DNA of 64,000 nt from Flavobacterium lipolyticum (GTDB lineage Bacteria; Bacteroidota; Bacteroidia; Flavobacteriales; Flavobacteriaceae): positions 1,116,001-1,180,000 of the forward strand of contig NZ_JAJJMN010000002.1 in the NCBI RefSeq assembly GCF_020905335.1. Reading direction: 5' to 3'. The position numbers were made by a program, and so were the translations under genes. The notes beneath the pieces are model-generated. The model worked only from the letters and a program-made list of their open reading frames with translations. It had not been told where the DNA came from and searched no databases. Shown here piece after piece: positions 58,301 through 64,000 of this stretch (positions are counted from its first letter, which is position 1; each line of letters starts with the position of its first letter).

Positions 58301-61300
58301 TTACTTTAGCACAACCAGACAAAGTTGGTGTTACCGTTAAAGCAGTACCTGTTGGGAAATTAACAACAACTTCCTTAAGAAATCCTGATGCATTCTCGCA
58401 GATACCTCCATTTAGTACAGACACATAATACGTATAAGGAGCATTTAAGGCTGTAAGTCCACTGATAGTAAGGGCGCCTGTTCCTAAATCTTTAGAATAA
58501 GTAACCCCGGCTATCGTTCCGGTTGCTTCCTGTGTTTTACTTGCATCTAAATAATACTTGAATGTTGCTCCTGCTAAAGGAGAAGAAGGAGTCAAAACAA
58601 TACCTCCTGCACAAGAAGCTGTTACAGGACTTGTTATATTGATATCACTGGCTGTTGGCAGTGGTAAAACTGTTACCGTAACTGCCTGACGAACTGTATT
58701 GATACAAGTTCCGCCACGTGTAGCCTCTAAATAAAATGTAGTGGTGGCACTTAATGCAGCTGTTGGATTCACAGCTACTATATTTCCTCCGGTTGGCGCA
58801 TCGTACCACACAAATGTATCTCCTCCGGTTGCAGATGCTGTTAAAGAAGCTGTTTGTCCGGCACAAATTGGTGTTGCGTTCCCTGTTATTACTGCATTGG
58901 CAAATCTATAAGAAGCTTCGTAAATCTCCAGACTTGATAAAAGAGTAGCTAATCCATTTAATCGAACACGCACACTGGTAAAAGTACCCGCTGCAACAAA
59001 ACTTGCTTTGAAACGATTTCCGGATAAGATCTGAACATTCAGAAGATTATTGATGGTGCTAAAATCTCCGTTAGGTACCCCAGAATTAAAACTTTGCAGG
59101 CTAACATTAGAAAGTGCACTAATATCAAGAAGTCCAACCGGAATTCCCAGTTCCACATCTATGATATCGCCTGCCTGCCCCGTTGTTGGAAAAGTTAAAT
59201 CTTGCTGAATATGATCTGTTACTAAACCAATAGGGATTGAAAGAGTAGCTGCTGTAGCATTATTACCGTCTACAGAGTTTCCATCTGCACTGGAACTACA
59301 GGTTAAACAGTTTGTAGTACCTCCTTTAGTAGTTACTTGTGAATTGGCTAATAAACAATTATTCACTCCGCTAATTACAGTAACAACAATTGCAGTTCTT
59401 GTACTACTGGCACAATCTGACGTTAAATCTACCGCCTCAACGTAAAATGTTTTACTGGCGGTTAGAGCCGGACTAGGTGTAAAACTGTCAACATTAGTGG
59501 CCAAAAAAGTCCCTCCCGTAGGTACATCATACCACGTATGTTTAATCCCCGGATTAGTCACAACCGCCAGTGTTACATCCTGACCAGACTGAATAATCAC
59601 AGGTGAAGATACCGCAACTGGTGCTGAAGGTCGTGGATTAACATTGACTGTAACCGGTGTGCGGGTTGCACTGATACAACTTGCGATTGAAGCTTCGACA
59701 TAATAAGTAGTCGTAGCGGTCAGATTTGGCGTATTGAAAACAGTACCTGTAAACACCAAATTTCCGCCGGAGCTTGCATCATACCATTTGTAAACAGTCC
59801 CCGCAACCGGTGACTGAATGGTAATTGTTGTTGAAGTTCCGCTGCACAAATTCAAAGGACTAGCTACAACCGTTCCCGGTGCTATCGGATTATTTACCGT
59901 AACAGAAACAGGATTTCTTTCGCTATTCACACAACCATCGCGAGTAACTTCTACATAATAAGTAGTATTTACCGTTAATGCGGGAGTAGTATAAGCCGCT
60001 GTACTGGCTAATAAAGTTCCTCCTGTTAGCGCGTCATACCATTTAATAGTTTCGCCAGCAACAATATTTGCCGTTAAAGTAGTCGTTTGCCCTCCGCAAA
60101 TTGTGGTATTTCCTGTAAATGACGGCAACTTATAGCGATGAGTAGCCTGATAAATTTTTAATGTCGTTAAGGCAGATACCAGTCCGCCTAATCTAACTTC
60201 TACACGATCAAAATTAGCTCCCGCAGTAATAGTCGCTCTAAATTTATTCCCTGACAACAGCTGTAAGGTAACCAGAGCGTTATTGATAAAATTGCGATCA
60301 TTATTATAAGTAGCACCATTATAAGTAGCCAGACTCACAGCTCCTAACAAGCTCAGATCAGCTATTCCTCCCGGTAACTCCAAATCAACATCTATAAAAT
60401 CACCTGTTTTTCCGGGATTATTAAATTGTAATGTTTGCTGAATCCATCCATTAACCAAACCTACCGGCAGCGTAATAGAAGACGAAGTAGTACTATTCCC
60501 GTCAACAGAATTGCCCTGGTCACTTGAAGAACAAAGTAAACAAAGACCGTTTTGAGTAGTTTGCTGACTGTTGGCTTCCAGACATCCTCCCAAAGGATTC
60601 GCTAAAACCGTTACTGTAACAGGAGCTCTCGTAGCACTAACACAGCCTCCCGCGCTGGTACGAGACTCCACATAATATGTTTTGGTTGCCACTAATATTG
60701 GAGTGGTAAATGTATTTGAATCTCCTAATAATTTTGTTCCACCAGTGGGTACGTCATACCAATCCAGAGTTACTCCTGCTTCAGCTGTTGAAGCACTTAG
60801 AGTAGCATTCTGACCGGATAATATAGATACGCTTTGGGTTAAAATAGTAGCGACCCCGGGAACCGGAGTTGAAGTAACCGTAACCAAAGTTCGTGTTGGT
60901 GTCACACAGGAACCAATCGATGCTTCGACATAAAAATTGGTCACACCCGTCGGAACGGTTGGCGTATAGGCACTGCCTGTACTCAATGCCACACCACCTG
61001 TTGGTGCACTGTACCAGGAGTAAGTCGTTCCCAGTACCGGATTAATAACCGACAAGGTCGTTGCCTGTGTCGCTCCCGAAGAACAAATTGAAGTTCCAAC
61101 CGTACTAATCGTTGGCAATACAGGGTCTAAAACATTAATAGTTACCGGAAATCTTTCGTCACTTTCACAACCTGCACTTCTTGTTATACCTATATAATAA
61201 GTAGTACTTGTGGTTAGTGCCGGTGTTGTAAAAGTATTCACGCTTGAAAGAGCTGTAGTAGATGTTGGCGAGCTGTACCAGGCCAATGTAGTTCCGGCAG

Positions 61301-61934
61301 CAGGAGTTGCAGTAAGTGCAATAGACTGTCCTACACAGACAGATTGAGTGGCTCCTCCGGTAATGGTTGGTTTTGCAAACTCCAATCGCACATCGTATAT
61401 ACGTATATTGGTCAAGACACTAAGTAATCCCCCAATTTCTACCTTAACCTGATCGGAATCGGCCGTTAGGGTATACTTTATTGTACCTGTAGTTGCTCCG
61501 CTAATAGCGTTCACATTCAGCAATGGACTGTTTAAAGCCAATGCCGTACTACTTGTACTATTGACTGAATTGCTTGGCTGGATTGTCGCATTAGACAATA
61601 ATCCAACATCCAGCAAATCGGCATTTGATCCGTACACAATTACAATCTGGTCGCCGGCTTTCGCCATCTGACTAAACTTAACTGTTTCCTGCACGGAACA
61701 AAGTACACCCAGCGCATTGGTCAATGATGCATACGTACTTGTATTTGCATCATAAGCAAAGGTTGGGTTTAGTACTTCTGTAGTCCCCAAACATACTCCT
61801 GCTCTACTGTTGGTTTGAGAGGTGGGTCTACAAAAAGTCTGGGCAAAATTTTCATTGCAAAAAAGCAGTAAAAAAATTAATCCCAATAATCTCCTCTTCA
61901 TAAGAAGATCATAAAAAGTAAATTTTTTTTTCAT
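49341..61934 (-). CDS. Giant repetitive T9SS adhesin with type B sorting domain
   Basis: A 4197-residue cell-surface protein. The N-terminus has an extended signal (to FLLLFCNENFAQ; ATG 61901 is an alternative start 11 residues later). Residues about 33-1680 mix Ig-like_CHU_C domains with five copies of an unrecognised domain of about 150 residues (near 33-190, 449-602, 858-1012, 1354-1520, 1523-1680). Residues about 1975-3900 are a run of 24 Ig-like units, 19 nearly identical. Then come a PKD-like domain, a DUF11 domain (about 3985-4098), and the gliding-motility-type C-terminal domain (NEFTPNNDGANDLFRIDCIE to GWLSIMR). It is exported by T9SS and probably binds surfaces or polysaccharides. 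It forms an operon with SprF- and OmpA-like genes. The frame is unbroken. Confidence 0.93.
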   Translation of the reverse strand: MKKKFTFYDLLMKRRLLGLIFLLLFCNENFAQTFCRPTSQTNSRAGVCLGTTEVLNPTFAYDANTSTYASLTNALGVLCSVQETVKFSQMAKAGDQIVIVYGSNADLLDVGLLSNATIQPSNSVNSTSSTALALNSPLLNVNAISGATTGTIKYTLTADSDQVKVEIGGLLSVLTNIRIYDVRLEFAKPTITGGATQSVCVGQSIALTATPAAGTTLAWYSSPTSTTALSSVNTFTTPALTTSTTYYIGITRSAGCESDERFPVTINVLDPVLPTISTVGTSICSSGATQATTLSVINPVLGTTYSWYSAPTGGVALSTGSAYTPTVPTGVTNFYVEASIGSCVTPTRTLVTVTSTPVPGVATILTQSVSILSGQNATLSASTAEAGVTLDWYDVPTGGTKLLGDSNTFTTPILVATKTYYVESRTSAGGCVSATRAPVTVTVLANPLGGCLEANSQQTTQNGLCLLCSSSDQGNSVDGNSTTSSSITLPVGLVNGWIQQTLQFNNPGKTGDFIDVDLELPGGIADLSLLGAVSLATYNGATYNNDRNFINNALVTLQLLSGNKFRATITAGANFDRVEVRLGGLVSALTTLKIYQATHRYKLPSFTGNTTICGGQTTTLTANIVAGETIKWYDALTGGTLLASTAAYTTPALTVNTTYYVEVTRDGCVNSERNPVSVTVNNPIAPGTVVASPLNLCSGTSTTITIQSPVAGTVYKWYDASSGGNLVFTGTVFNTPNLTATTTYYVEASIASCISATRTPVTVNVNPRPSAPVAVSSPVIIQSGQDVTLAVVTNPGIKHTWYDVPTGGTFLATNVDSFTPSPALTASKTFYVEAVDLTSDCASSTRTAIVVTVISGVNNCLLANSQVTTKGGTTNCLTCSSSADGNSVDGNNATAATLSIPIGLVTDHIQQDLTFPTTGQAGDIIDVELGIPVGLLDISALSNVSLQSFNSGVPNGDFSTINNLLNVQILSGNRFKASFVAAGTFTSVRVRLNGLATLLSSLEIYEASYRFANAVITGNATPICAGQTASLTASATGGDTFVWYDAPTGGNIVAVNPTAALSATTTFYLEATRGGTCINTVRQAVTVTVLPLPTASDINITSPVTASCAGGIVLTPSSPLAGATFKYYLDASKTQEATGTIAGVTYSKDLGTGALTISGLTALNAPYTYYVSVLNGGICENASGFLKEVVVNFPTGTALTVTPTLSGCAKVSLKDAITNFDTSGNTTYTFFDAGNNPITDQAASNITANGNYFIQAQLNGGNCPSVKLPVAVTVNPLPTLTVLTNSVAVTKGSSVALTATSNGTITWYDQQGNVLPSNNTGVLNTVGVFAYTVIASNGTCTVSQTITISVIDPAACDTLQERVYANTQSSGTIITGGVTNGPLAVDNDPSTYSTITTGLGLLGIGTTWQNLQWPTTIAKGTPVTVKLGLENSLLAVAQSISVVGTKRDGSNNPIDIGTLQSVTGSLLNLLPGQNSFEYTFVPSNASGLQDYDGIRVQLGSVLSVAQNINVYDTYYKREVAQITCGQGDIEDVFSGVKDLGVGALTATVGVSNPWNIADKDIATYATMFNAVGVLAASELTATFRTPSMVGDSLRIVISKPGTVLNLNLLTGFTIQLYSGNIPVGGPIANTSSLLTLKLLSGDTMAMTIVAPQTEPYDKVVITYGGVATVLDQLRVHSVDRTTNTEVIGADPDNKITVCPGANLTLVVPPKPCADYAWYDSPTGGNLLASGQTYTLPATLAAGTYKYYIQPIRYGCPALERGEVTVTVRATVPAATITNVTINGGSATIICSESGTVTLDAVLSATPVLTNPVYHWYSFDGTTSQPIPGQVTSKLIVTGLLPGTYTYYVGVSSDEYCETAPADRKQVTFTILPSSLVSDISINNASICHDTPAVLTPSSTLTNPVFSWYLDANKTQPIFSGTIGGVTYAINGSGVLTATGLTPAMSPMIYYVAVSSDFTCQNKNGELRLVTVLINDPGTPTSTTYNQNFCLISNPTVANLQADQTNVVWYSAATGGVALNPTTALANGTYYGAIRDVNGCESSVRSVVTVIVNDPGTPVITKTTQDFCLVNAPTFASIDVSPAVAANIVWYTALTGGTLIPSTTALTTGVYYAAIKDPTTLCESNVRLAITINVTDPGTPVITETTQNFCLVNAPTFASINVSPAVAANIVWYTALTGGVLIPSTTALTTGVYYAAIKDPTTLCESNVRLAITINVTDPGTPVITKTTQDFCLVNAPTFASIDVSPAVAANIVWYTALTGGTLIPSTTALTTGVYYAAIKDPTTLCESNVRLAITINVTDPGTPTLVTAGTQNFCLVNAPTFASVQFNEANIVWYTALTGGTVIPSTTALTSGTYYAVIKDPTTLCESAVRLSVTISVTDPGTPTLVTAGTQNFCLVNAPTFASVQFNEANIVWYTALTGGTVIPSTTALTSGTYYAVIKDPVTNCESAVRLVVVISVTDPGTPTLVTAGTQNFCLVNAPTFASVQFNEANIVWYTALTGGTVIPSTTALTSGTYYAVIKDPITNCESAVRLAVVISVTDPGTPTLVTAGTQNFCLVNAPTFASVQFNEANIVWYTALTGGTVIPSTTALTSGTYYAVIKDPVTNCESAVRLAVVISVTDPGTPTLVTAGTQNFCLVNAPTFASVQFNEANIVWYTALTGGTVIPSTTALTSGTYYAVIKDPVTNCESAVRLAVVISVTDPGTPTLVTAGTQNFCLVNAPTFASVQFNEANIVWYTALTGGTVIPSTTALTSGTYYAVIKDPITNCESAVRLAVTINVTDPGTPVITETTQNFCLVNAPTFASINVSPAVAANIVWYTALTGGTLIPLTTVLTSGTYYAAIKDPVTNCESNVRLAITINVTDPGTPVITETTQNFCLVNAPTFASIDVSPAVAANIVWYTALTGGTLIPSTTALTTGVYYAAIKDPITNCESNVRLAITINVTDPGTPTLVTAGTQNFCLVNAPTFASVQFNQANIVWYTALTGGTVIPSTTALTSGTYYAVIKDPITNCESAVRLAVVINVTDPGTPTLVTAGTQSFCLVNAPTFASVQFNEANIVWYTALTGGTVIPSATALTSGTYYAVIKDPITNCESAVRLAVVISVTDPGTPTLVTAGTQNFCLVNAPTFASVQFNEANIVWYTALTGGTAIPSTTPLISGTYYAAIKDPLTNCESAVRLAVVISVTDPGTPTLVTAGTQNFCLADAPTFASVQFNQANIVWYTAPTGGTVILSTTALTSGTYYAVIKDPITNCESAVRLAVTINVANPGTPTLVTAGTQNFCLANTPTFASVQFNQANIVWYTAPTGGTVIPSTTALTSGTYYAVIKDPVSGCESAVRLAVTINVTDPGTPTLVTEGTQNFCLVNAPTFASVQFNQANIIWYTALTGGTAIPSTTALISGTYYAAIKDPVTNCESAVRLAVVINVTDPGTPTLVTAGTQNFCLANTPTFANVQFNQANIVWYTAPTGGTVISSTTALTSGTYYAVIKDPITNCESAVRLAVTINVTDPGTPTLVTAGTQNFCLVNTPTFASVQFNQANIVWYTALTGGTVISSTTALTSGTYYAVIKDPVSGCESAVRLAVTINVTDPGTPTTTAATQVFCSGNNPTVANIQVNGSNIVWYTTATGGTVVAGTTPLVNGDYYAAIKDPVSGCESTVRLKVTVTIGISKDPTTTATTQNFCSTSAPTFASIQVNESNVAWFSSATGGTAIPLTTALTSGTYYGELTDPVTGCKSANRLQVVITIVTPMATPTTNSATQNFCSVDAPKVSNIQVNESGVIWYSTPTGGTAIPAATALTTGTYYGVISSSSGCENPIRLAVAVTVNTPLNVTTPRTTQVFCLSAGPTVQDIVVNEANIVWYTTTTGGTPLAANTPLVAATYYAAAQSNITNGCGLVPRLGVTVAFDNDALVPITTTDDTPCVFQGVTYSIANGKSNYVWSVSNGTITSGGGLNDGSVTVSWSDIGLGKVEVEYINTCNERTTKSLNVTVATCSDLTITNKVSNAKPNFGDQITFTVTVNNIGQGNFINTIVSDLLPSGYNLISASATAGTYNLLSQIWTIPTLNSGQSVVLTIVVEVLPGGKYLSVATVETSTPLDVDPSNNSASVSVEPVCLTVYNEFTPNNDGANDLFRIDCIETYPNNELKVYNRYGSLVYSKQHYENDWDGTANVSGVINRGDMLPTGTYFYVIAIGDGTVKKGWLSIMR
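51189..55778 (-). repeat. 19-unit tandem repeat array in the adhesin gene
   Basis: Nineteen units cover 4590 bp without a gap: 14 units of 240 bp and 5 of 246 bp. The 246-bp type (PVITxTTQ...VSPAVAAN) occupies 55041-55778 (three units) and 53109-53600 (two). The 240-bp type (PTLVTAGTQ...VQFNxAN) occupies 53601-55040 (six) and 51189-53108 (eight). Each unit is one Ig-like domain with two cysteines (NFCL, NCES). Flanking units diverge quickly. Blocks of the two types alternate, which points to duplication of groups of units. Confidence 0.95.
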
Positions 61935-63161
61935 AATTTGGAAGATTAGAAAATGGACAATAAAATACCTCTTGCGATAAGCACTTATGCTTAGGCAATT
62001 TCAAAAAACACTAATAATCAACTTGTTGAAATAAAATTTAGATTCCCAGAATACTAAGAATGTAAACAACATTTCAGTAAAAAAAATCATGCTGTACACT
62101 CTAAACAGAAGTACATTAAAGAACCGCTCCTATTCTTTCGAATAAAAGACATACCAAAAAAAGTGTGGAAATACCGATCGAAATCAGACTCCCAAAAAGG
62201 GTGATTTGTTATTAACCAATTTTCATGAAAGAAAATATACGTTTTGGAGAACTGGGAAATTCTACCTCCTATATAGTCTGATTCAATATTCATAAAAAGC
62301 TGATTATTCTTTTTATAAACTTTGTTTTTTTTAGAACAGAACTCTAAAAATTGAATCAATTCATTTTTAAAAAACGCAGTGCGGATTTAAAAAATTTTAA
62401 ACACAACAATACGTTTCATCAACAAACCCCTTATTAGGATTTGAAAATAAAAAAATACTAAAACTGGAAAATTTATGAAACAAGTCTGAAGTGGAACAAA
62501 AATTAAATTTGATGATAAATTCATTTTTTTTCAAACTCTTACAAGATAAAGCTAAAACAATACGAAAACCTAATGCAAACTTGATAAAGAAAGTAGTGAT
62601 CAATTCCATACGCAAACTAATTAAGTTATTATAAAAAACCTCAACTCTAGATAATCATACAAAAAACACTATTTGATGTATTACATAATAACTTAAATAG
62701 TTGTTTTTGGAAAAAGAACAAAAAAGTTTTGTTTAACTTTTTCTTATACTAAAATTAGAAAAAAGGAAAACACTAAACAAGTATAATTTTCCAGTTTTTT
62801 CAATTTACAGAAAAAAGGAAAATAGAAAAAACAGGTAAATCATCGGAAAAACCTGCCCTAATAACGTCAAAATGAGACGAATTAAAAGAATGAAAATATT
62901 TTATCTTTTTTTAAAATCATCAAAAAAGAAAGTAAAAGACTACATTTAAAAAAGGTAATCGATTGAAATTGAACAAAAAAGACATAAAAACAGCAAGAAT
63001 CCCATATTTACTATACTAAAACTGCATTCTTTAAATTATTCAGAAAAAATGCGTAGAAATACGGGTATAAAAAAACATTAAAACTTCAACAAAAGTTAAA
63101 AAACTAAAAATTAGCAAACATCTAAACGTTAAACATTTACTAATTTTTAATCTTAAAAAAG
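61935..63161. other. Gene-poor AT-rich region of 1.2 kb upstream of the adhesin
   Basis: No convincing gene is seen. Two minus-strand frames of 90 and 72 codons (62087-62359 and 62397-62615) have no recognised features and fit chance in AT-rich DNA. A small palindrome TAAGCA-CTTA-TGCTTA lies at 61978-61993, 45 bp before the adhesin ATG. No consensus -7 box for the adhesin was found by eye. It may hold a long 5' leader or distant regulatory sites. Confidence 0.6.
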
Positions 63162-63635
63162 CTATGATTCGATAATAGTGTTGATCTGCGTAAACAATTG
63201 ACCGTCACTTAAAAATGCTCCTTGCTGAATTAATTCAAAAATAGAAGCGTTTCTCTCCTCAGTGAACACTTTTTTTCCAACCTTCATTTCTATGTTTTCG
63301 GTAAACATATTATCAGACAGCCATTGCAATCCTTCTTTACTCAAAAAATCAGTTTCAGCAACCAATGATTTCAATACGATCGACTGAACATGAGTTTCAA
63401 AACACTGGAATAAGAAAATATGGTTTTTAGAAAAATGCTCCAAAAATTCTGCTCTCGACAAAACACCTTCCCAGATTAAATCGGAAAAAACATCCAGTTC
63501 CTGCTCCGCAACTTCCGGTTTGTTTATTTTAAGCTCATCCCACTCTGCTTTATCGATAGCCTGCGTTGCCAAAAAGCTTGCAAATTCTGCATGCAATTCA
63601 TCAAATTGCTCTTTTGTTAATCTTGCGTATTTCAT
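63162..63635 (-). CDS. DUF6495-like conserved protein
   Basis: A 157-residue acidic, all-helical protein without signal or membrane segments. It opens MKYARLTKEQFDELHAEF and contains NKPEVAEQELDVFSDLIWEG and RAEFLEHFSKNHIFLFQCFE, a pattern I associate with the Flavobacteriia family DUF6495. Function is unknown. ATG 63635 is preferred; the frame from 63656 adds seven residues and lies less well. It is a single gene, and the next one upstream has its own terminator. Confidence 0.7.
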   Translation of the reverse strand: MKYARLTKEQFDELHAEFASFLATQAIDKAEWDELKINKPEVAEQELDVFSDLIWEGVLSRAEFLEHFSKNHIFLFQCFETHVQSIVLKSLVAETDFLSKEGLQWLSDNMFTENIEMKVGKKVFTEERNASIFELIQQGAFLSDGQLFTQINTIIES

Positions 63636-63702
63636 TTTTTTTCTTGTGTTAAACACTCTAAAAAGAGCTTATATAAAATTGGAGAACTTTCTGTGCTATT
63701 TA

Positions 63703-63730
63703 TAAAAAAAGCCCCCGCAAATGCGAGGGC
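63703..63730 (-). terminator. Terminator of the TonB-receptor-like gene
   Basis: The stem GCCC-C-CGCA/TGCG-A-GGGC (63711-63730) has one mismatch and a U-tract on the minus strand (63703-63710). It is 24 bp past the stop at 63755. Confidence 0.8.
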
Positions 63731-63754
63731 AAATTTATAACTTTTTTTGCTTTA

Positions 63755-64000
63755 CTAAAAGATGTATCGTATACCAAATTGCGCCTGCCATCTGGACAAT
63801 AAACTAGCGTCATAATTAAACGTTTTGGTCTGAGTACCATTAAAAGTATACGTTGGTGTATTTCCGGCAACCGTAACCCCGATAGGCTGAACACTTGTAG
63901 GCACCTGAACAACTCCCCAATTTGAATTCAGTAAATTCCCGAAATTCAAAACATCGATGCTAAACTGAATGGTATTCTTTTTATCTGAGGTAGAAGAAAT
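63755..64000 (-). CDS. C-terminus of a TonB-dependent receptor or Oar-like outer-membrane protein (partial)
   Basis: The last 81 codons of a gene whose 5' part lies beyond the window. The visible chain has alternating strands (KKNTIQFSIDVLNFGNLLNS, YDASLLSRWQAQFGIRYIF) and ends in Phe, the usual barrel C-terminus recognised by BAM. FSIDVLNFGNLLNxNWG is common to large carboxypeptidase-regulatory-like/TonB-dependent receptors of Flavobacteriia. The substrate cannot be told from this piece. Confidence 0.7.
   Translation of the reverse strand: MSSTSDKKNTIQFSIDVLNFGNLLNSNWGVVQVPTSVQPIGVTVAGNTPTYTFNGTQTKTFNYDASLLSRWQAQFGIRYIF

Noticed and set aside
49341..61934. Frameshift or stop inside the giant gene
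   Set aside because: A single frame of 4197 codons runs from signal peptide to sorting domain without a break.
62087..62359. 90-codon frame upstream of the adhesin
   Set aside because: No family, no start context and no neighbour support; similar frames are expected by chance in DNA this AT-rich.
62397..62615. 72-codon frame upstream of the adhesin
   Set aside because: Same reasons as the 90-codon frame; irregular composition and no promoter box.

Overview
The window is about 64 kb of low-GC chromosome from a member of the Bacteroidota, most likely the genus Flavobacterium. The evidence is the protein set (PorP/SprF family protein, gliding-motility-type C-terminal sorting domain, bamD-rpoZ-coaBC-DUF4835-recN gene order, FabV, DUF3575, PrfH), the TAnnTTTG -7 promoter boxes, A-rich translation starts without Shine-Dalgarno sequences, and several TTG starts. 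No rRNA, tRNA, CRISPR array, prophage or intact insertion sequence was seen. Both window edges cut genes: argD on the left and a TonB-receptor-like barrel on the right.

Left part (1-12.5 kb). A minus-strand arginine operon runs GNAT - argG - argC - argD, preceded by a structured leader RNA with a possible leader peptide. Next come a secreted M1 peptidase, an aldose epimerase-like protein with a GNAT, outer-membrane barrels, VF530, smpB, a decayed gene, a self-operator-like HTH-Fic gene, and pcm.

12.7-24 kb. Four tiny membrane peptides lie around a secreted prolyl oligopeptidase and a LytS/LytR-type two-component system. An (ATCA)11 tract separates the first two peptides. Housekeeping genes follow: Gfo/Idh oxidoreductase, 3-hydroxyacyl-CoA dehydrogenase, YggS, an exonuclease/GIY-YIG fusion, a K+ channel with a zinc ribbon, miaA and an acyl-ACP thioesterase.

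24.8-28.3 kb. A compact minus-strand operon holds, in transcription order, an unknown basic protein, RtcB-type RNA ligase, a multi-zinc-ribbon protein and release factor PrfH. PrfH plus RtcB is the known repair pair for ribosomes cut in the 16S decoding centre. The two extra proteins look like undescribed partners. Just upstream is an unannotated unit of about 200 nt with a good promoter, a 27-codon ORF and a terminator.

28.9-46.2 kb. This is mostly a minus-strand core genome block: an OmpR/EnvZ-type pair, coaE, GT2, fabV, recN, DUF4835 (PorD), coaBC, rpoZ, bamD, dapA and ligA. A split 5'-nucleotidase pair lies on the plus strand. A MITE-like repeat lies between dapA and bamD.

46.4-61.9 kb. 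A type IX secretion cassette comprises a 4197-residue repetitive adhesin with a type B sorting domain, its PorP/SprF partner, and a TPR/PD40/OmpA protein. The adhesin carries five copies of an unrecognised domain of about 150 residues and a 19-unit array of near-identical 80/82-residue Ig-like repeats. A gene-poor AT-rich 1.2 kb lies upstream, followed by a DUF6495-like gene and the truncated barrel.
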